Shown piece after piece: positions 61,431 through 64,000 of a DNA stretch of 64,000 nucleotides. The stretch is taken from the NCBI RefSeq assembly GCF_027594545.1, contig NZ_CP115160.1, positions 4,088,501-4,152,500 of the forward strand. Direction: 5' to 3'. Numbering within the stretch: the stretch's first letter is position 1; each line of letters starts with the position of its first letter. The notes below the pieces were generated by a model. The model was not told where the DNA came from. It saw nothing but the letters and a program-made list of their open reading frames with translations, and made no database searches. The position numbers were made by a program, and so were the translations under genes. This DNA is from Algoriphagus sp. TR-M9 (lineage in GTDB: Bacteria; Bacteroidota; Bacteroidia; Cytophagales; Cyclobacteriaceae).

Positions 61431-62663
61431 TTAAATATCCAAGATCACCTGATCTTTCAGCAAAGCTGCAAATTCTTCTCTTCTACGGATTAAATGTGCT
61501 TTACCTTCCCACACTAGCACTTCAGCAGGGCGAACTCTGGAATTGTAATTAGAAGCCATGCTAAAGCCATAAGCCCCGGCATTTCTAAACACGAGCAAAT
61601 CGCCTTTTCTGACCTCCGCTATCTGCCGGTCCTTGGCAAAGGTATCCGTCTCACAGATGTAACCTACCACATGATAGTTTTTCACCTCGCCCGATGGGTT
61701 GCTTAGATTGTACACATCGTGATAGGCATCATACATCATAGGTCTGATCAGGTGGTTAAGACCGGTATTCACCCCTACAAAGGTGATCTCTGGGGTCTTT
61801 TTAACCACATTTGCCTCCACCACCAGGTAGCCAGCTTCACTTACCAGAAACTTGCCAGGCTCCAGCCACAGTTCCAACTTCCTGCCATACCGCTCGCAGA
61901 ACGTATTAAAGGCCTCAGAAACTTTGGCTCCAACTTCTTCCACATCAGTAGCCGGGTCACCTGCCTTGTACGCCACTTTAAATCCCCCTCCACAATCCAA
62001 GAACTTAAGATCCGGAAAGTTCATCGCTGCTTCAAACAAGACATTGCCTCCTCTGAGGAAAATCTCAGCATCCAAAATATCAGAACCCGTATGGATATGG
62101 AGCCCCACGATTTTCAGCTTATATTTTTTCACCACTTCTAAAATCTCCTGAAGCTGTTCTATAGAAACACCAAATTTACTTTGGCTATGGCCAACAGAAA
62201 TTTTTGCATTTCCTCCCGCCATGATATGCGGATTGATGCGGATACAGGCAGGCACGGAATCTCCGAATGCTGCCCCAAAATCCTCCATCAAGGATATACT
62301 GTCCAGGTTGACCATTACTCCCATAGCTACCGCCTCCTCGATCTCACTGAAATGTACCCCGCTAGGCGTGTACATGATTTCATTTGAGGTGAAGCCTGCT
62401 TCCATACATAGCTTGATTTCTTCCACAGATACCGCGTCTACCCCTTCTCCAGCCTTTTTCACCAGCTTAAGCACATTGATATTAGAAAGTGCTTTGGTAG
62501 CATATTTTATTCTCAAAGGGACTTTAGAAAATGCAGATTGAAGGGATTTGATCTGGCTCATGATTTTCTCCCCATCATAAACATATACTGGATTACCATG
62601 CGCTTCGGCAATGGACTGCAAGCTGACGCCTTGTAATTCTTGTGGATTTTGAACTGCTGACAT
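61431..62663 (-). CDS. lysA: Diaminopimelate decarboxylase
   Basis: PLP enzyme making lysine from meso-diaminopimelate. The 410-residue protein (ATG 62663, MSAVQNP) has the PLP lysine in RIKYATKALSN, HIHTGSD, the DCGGGFK phosphate-binding segment, EPGKFLVSEAGYLV, and the C-terminal CETDTFAKDR active-site Cys motif and AGAYGFSMASNYNSR. It is of normal length. A TTG in frame at 62693 is excluded since a TATCTTTG box lies at 62681-62688. Confidence 0.97.
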   Translation of the reverse strand: MSAVQNPQELQGVSLQSIAEAHGNPVYVYDGEKIMSQIKSLQSAFSKVPLRIKYATKALSNINVLKLVKKAGEGVDAVSVEEIKLCMEAGFTSNEIMYTPSGVHFSEIEEAVAMGVMVNLDSISLMEDFGAAFGDSVPACIRINPHIMAGGNAKISVGHSQSKFGVSIEQLQEILEVVKKYKLKIVGLHIHTGSDILDAEIFLRGGNVLFEAAMNFPDLKFLDCGGGFKVAYKAGDPATDVEEVGAKVSEAFNTFCERYGRKLELWLEPGKFLVSEAGYLVVEANVVKKTPEITFVGVNTGLNHLIRPMMYDAYHDVYNLSNPSGEVKNYHVVGYICETDTFAKDRQIAEVRKGDLLVFRNAGAYGFSMASNYNSRVRPAEVLVWEGKAHLIRRREEFAALLKDQVILDI

Positions 62664-62680
62664 GTGATGAAATTTGGGGG

Positions 62681-62688
62681 CAAAGATA
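62681..62688 (-). promoter_or_regulatory. -7 box of lysA
   Basis: TATCTTTG on the minus strand, 18-25 bp upstream of the ATG at 62663. Confidence 0.5.
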
Positions 62689-62874
62689 GCCAAATAACAA
62701 AAAAAGGATGCCTTAATTCACTTTTTCAACTGCCTAAAGCCTAATTTAGAATAAGCCCCGCAGGAACTGGCAACAAGCTGATCTGCTTATAATGAAACAA
62801 AGCTAGAAGTCTAGCGCTGGGTTAAATATTGTTAAGCTCCCTGAATGCCCTGATTATAGGTTTAAATTTGTACA

Positions 62875-64000
62875 ATGTCGAAAAGTAATATCACACTGAT
62901 CATAGTTCTGATGTCCCTGGCTAGTTTGGGATTGATCGCTTTTCAATTCTATTGGGTGAACAATGCCATCCGGATCAATCAAGAGCGATTTGACCAAAAT
63001 GTCTATCAGGCACTATCCAGCACGGTAGCCCAGCTGGAGCAGAGTGAGACTTCCGACGCTGTCTTTACCTATCTGGCTAGGGATTCGGCCTTGCAGAAAT
63101 CCCTATTTGAAAAGATCGAACCCATTCAATTGCAGATACACTCCCGGGCTGTCCGACGTAACAGGCCGTCTATGGTAGACACCATGTTTCAGGAGCAAGC
63201 CCCTACGGTAAGCCCCACTTTCAGAAGAATGCTGGAGTCCAGAGGCGTAGAAATAGGCGCGTTAAAGGAATTAGAAGCATTTTTCGCCTATATGACTCCG
63301 GAGCTGGCTTCAAATTTATTTACACCTGATGAAATGGAAATTCTCCTTCAGGAGAAAGAAAGGCAGCTTCAGTACCTGGACAGATTGGAAAAAATGCCTA
63401 AAAAACCTACGCAGGCTACCACCCAGTACTACACAGAAATGATCCCTGAAGTCAATATTTCCCAGGATTTCATGGAAAAAATCCAAAAAGCCAATCTCAA
63501 AATTGACTATTTCAATAGAATGTGGGAAGAGATGGCAGAAGGGCAGCGGGCAATTTTGGACAGACTGGATACTGCACAGGTAAAAAAAATGGTGAAAGGG
63601 GAGTTACTTGACCGCAATATTTCCGAGGACTTTGAACTGGGCCTGCTCAATGATGATGGGCGAATCCTTCCCATAGGACAGGTTAAAGAACAGTTTACCT
63701 TAATCCAAAAAGGAACCCAGGCAAAGCTTTTTCCTAATGATATATTAGGAAAAAACAATTACCTCTACATCTACTTTCCTGAGAAAAGGACCCATGTCAT
63801 CAAGGAAGTCTGGCTACCGATTTCCAGCAGTATTTTATTTATTGTAGTGATTATCTTTTGCTTCATCTATGCCATACGGGTGATCTATAGACAAAAAGCA
63901 CTTTCTGATACCAAGAATGACTTCATCAATAATATGACCCATGAGTTCAAGACTCCCCTGGCTACCGTGAGTCTTGCGGTGGAGGCACTGCAGGACCCTG
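62875..64000 (+). CDS. Sensor histidine kinase, 3' end outside window
   Basis: The frame is open from ATG 62875 (MSKSNITLIIV) to the right edge, about 375 residues. It has an N-terminal transmembrane helix (LIIVLMSLASLGLIAFQFYW), a periplasmic sensor part of some 280 residues rich in acidic helices, a second transmembrane helix (SSSILFIVVIIFCFIYAIRVI) and then the start of the HisKA domain, NNMTHEFKTPLATVSLAVEAL, with the phosphoacceptor His. A TAAATTTG box (62863-62870) sits only four bases before the ATG, so the mRNA may be leaderless. Confidence 0.9.
   Translation, partial: MSKSNITLIIVLMSLASLGLIAFQFYWVNNAIRINQERFDQNVYQALSSTVAQLEQSETSDAVFTYLARDSALQKSLFEKIEPIQLQIHSRAVRRNRPSMVDTMFQEQAPTVSPTFRRMLESRGVEIGALKELEAFFAYMTPELASNLFTPDEMEILLQEKERQLQYLDRLEKMPKKPTQATTQYYTEMIPEVNISQDFMEKIQKANLKIDYFNRMWEEMAEGQRAILDRLDTAQVKKMVKGELLDRNISEDFELGLLNDDGRILPIGQVKEQFTLIQKGTQAKLFPNDILGKNNYLYIYFPEKRTHVIKEVWLPISSSILFIVVIIFCFIYAIRVIYRQKALSDTKNDFINNMTHEFKTPLATVSLAVEALQDP

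Noticed and set aside
1..64000. tRNA, rRNA, CRISPR or insertion sequence
   Set aside because: None was recognised in the intergenic regions by eye; small or divergent RNAs could be missed without a covariance search.

Overview
The window comes from a Bacteroidota chromosome, most likely a Cytophagales member of the Algoriphagus/Cyclobacteriaceae type. The evidence is a SusC/SusD pair, type IX secretion (T9SS) sorting domains and PorP/SprF proteins, DUF4270 and DUF3365 lipoproteins, LytTR regulators, a eukaryote-like IleRS, and promoters of the TTG-N(17-20)-TAnnTTTG type. Shine-Dalgarno sequences are essentially absent. Species assignment is inference only. No rRNA, tRNA, CRISPR array, transposase or prophage was seen; most of the window is ordinary chromosomal backbone.

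Layout. 1-7.4 kb (minus): a nutrient-uptake operon, SusC -> SusD -> a large FG-GAP/VCBS lipoprotein cut by the left edge, with a hairpin between the last two genes. 7.6-13.7 kb: a DUF3365 haem lipoprotein, a secreted YCF48-like repeat protein with a T9SS tail, a GNAT acetyltransferase, prfA and a Kazal-type lipoprotein. 13.7-20.9 kb: glmS, a DUF4270 lipoprotein overlapping a half-length glycogen-synthase-like gene, then divergent panC-panD-UPF0104 and a zinc metallopeptidase. 21-25.4 kb: acyl-CoA dehydrogenase, an AraC regulator, and an operon of holin-like protein, small membrane protein and PcrB/GGGP-type synthase, followed by a YkgJ protein. 25.5-36 kb: LOG protein, lipoproteins, lytic transglycosylase, uvrA, and a LytS/LytTR cluster with two response regulators. 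36-44.8 kb (minus): PIN-PhoH ATPase, SNF2 helicase, lspA and ileS.

44.8-48.7 kb is the most unusual part. A potentially structured repeat lies upstream of ileS. Two Fic proteins with C-terminal winged-helix domains flank a GH43 lipoprotein. The first Fic gene has two 29-bp palindromes built from the half-site ATGAGCCGAATAA; one covers its -7 promoter box and start codon. The second Fic gene has its own different inverted repeat just upstream of an almost identical promoter (TATATTTGGCT followed at once by ATG). This suggests that each Fic-HTH protein controls its own, possibly leaderless, transcript.

48.7-55.2 kb: an M28 peptidase and a TolB-like lipoprotein reading from back-to-back promoters, a cytochrome-like lipoprotein, MscS, a DUF2306-like protein and an FeS-type photolyase. 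55.2-61.2 kb: two mirror-ordered pairs, each joining a T9SS type B cargo to a PorP/SprF partner. 61.4-64 kb: lysA and the first part of a sensor histidine kinase cut by the right edge.
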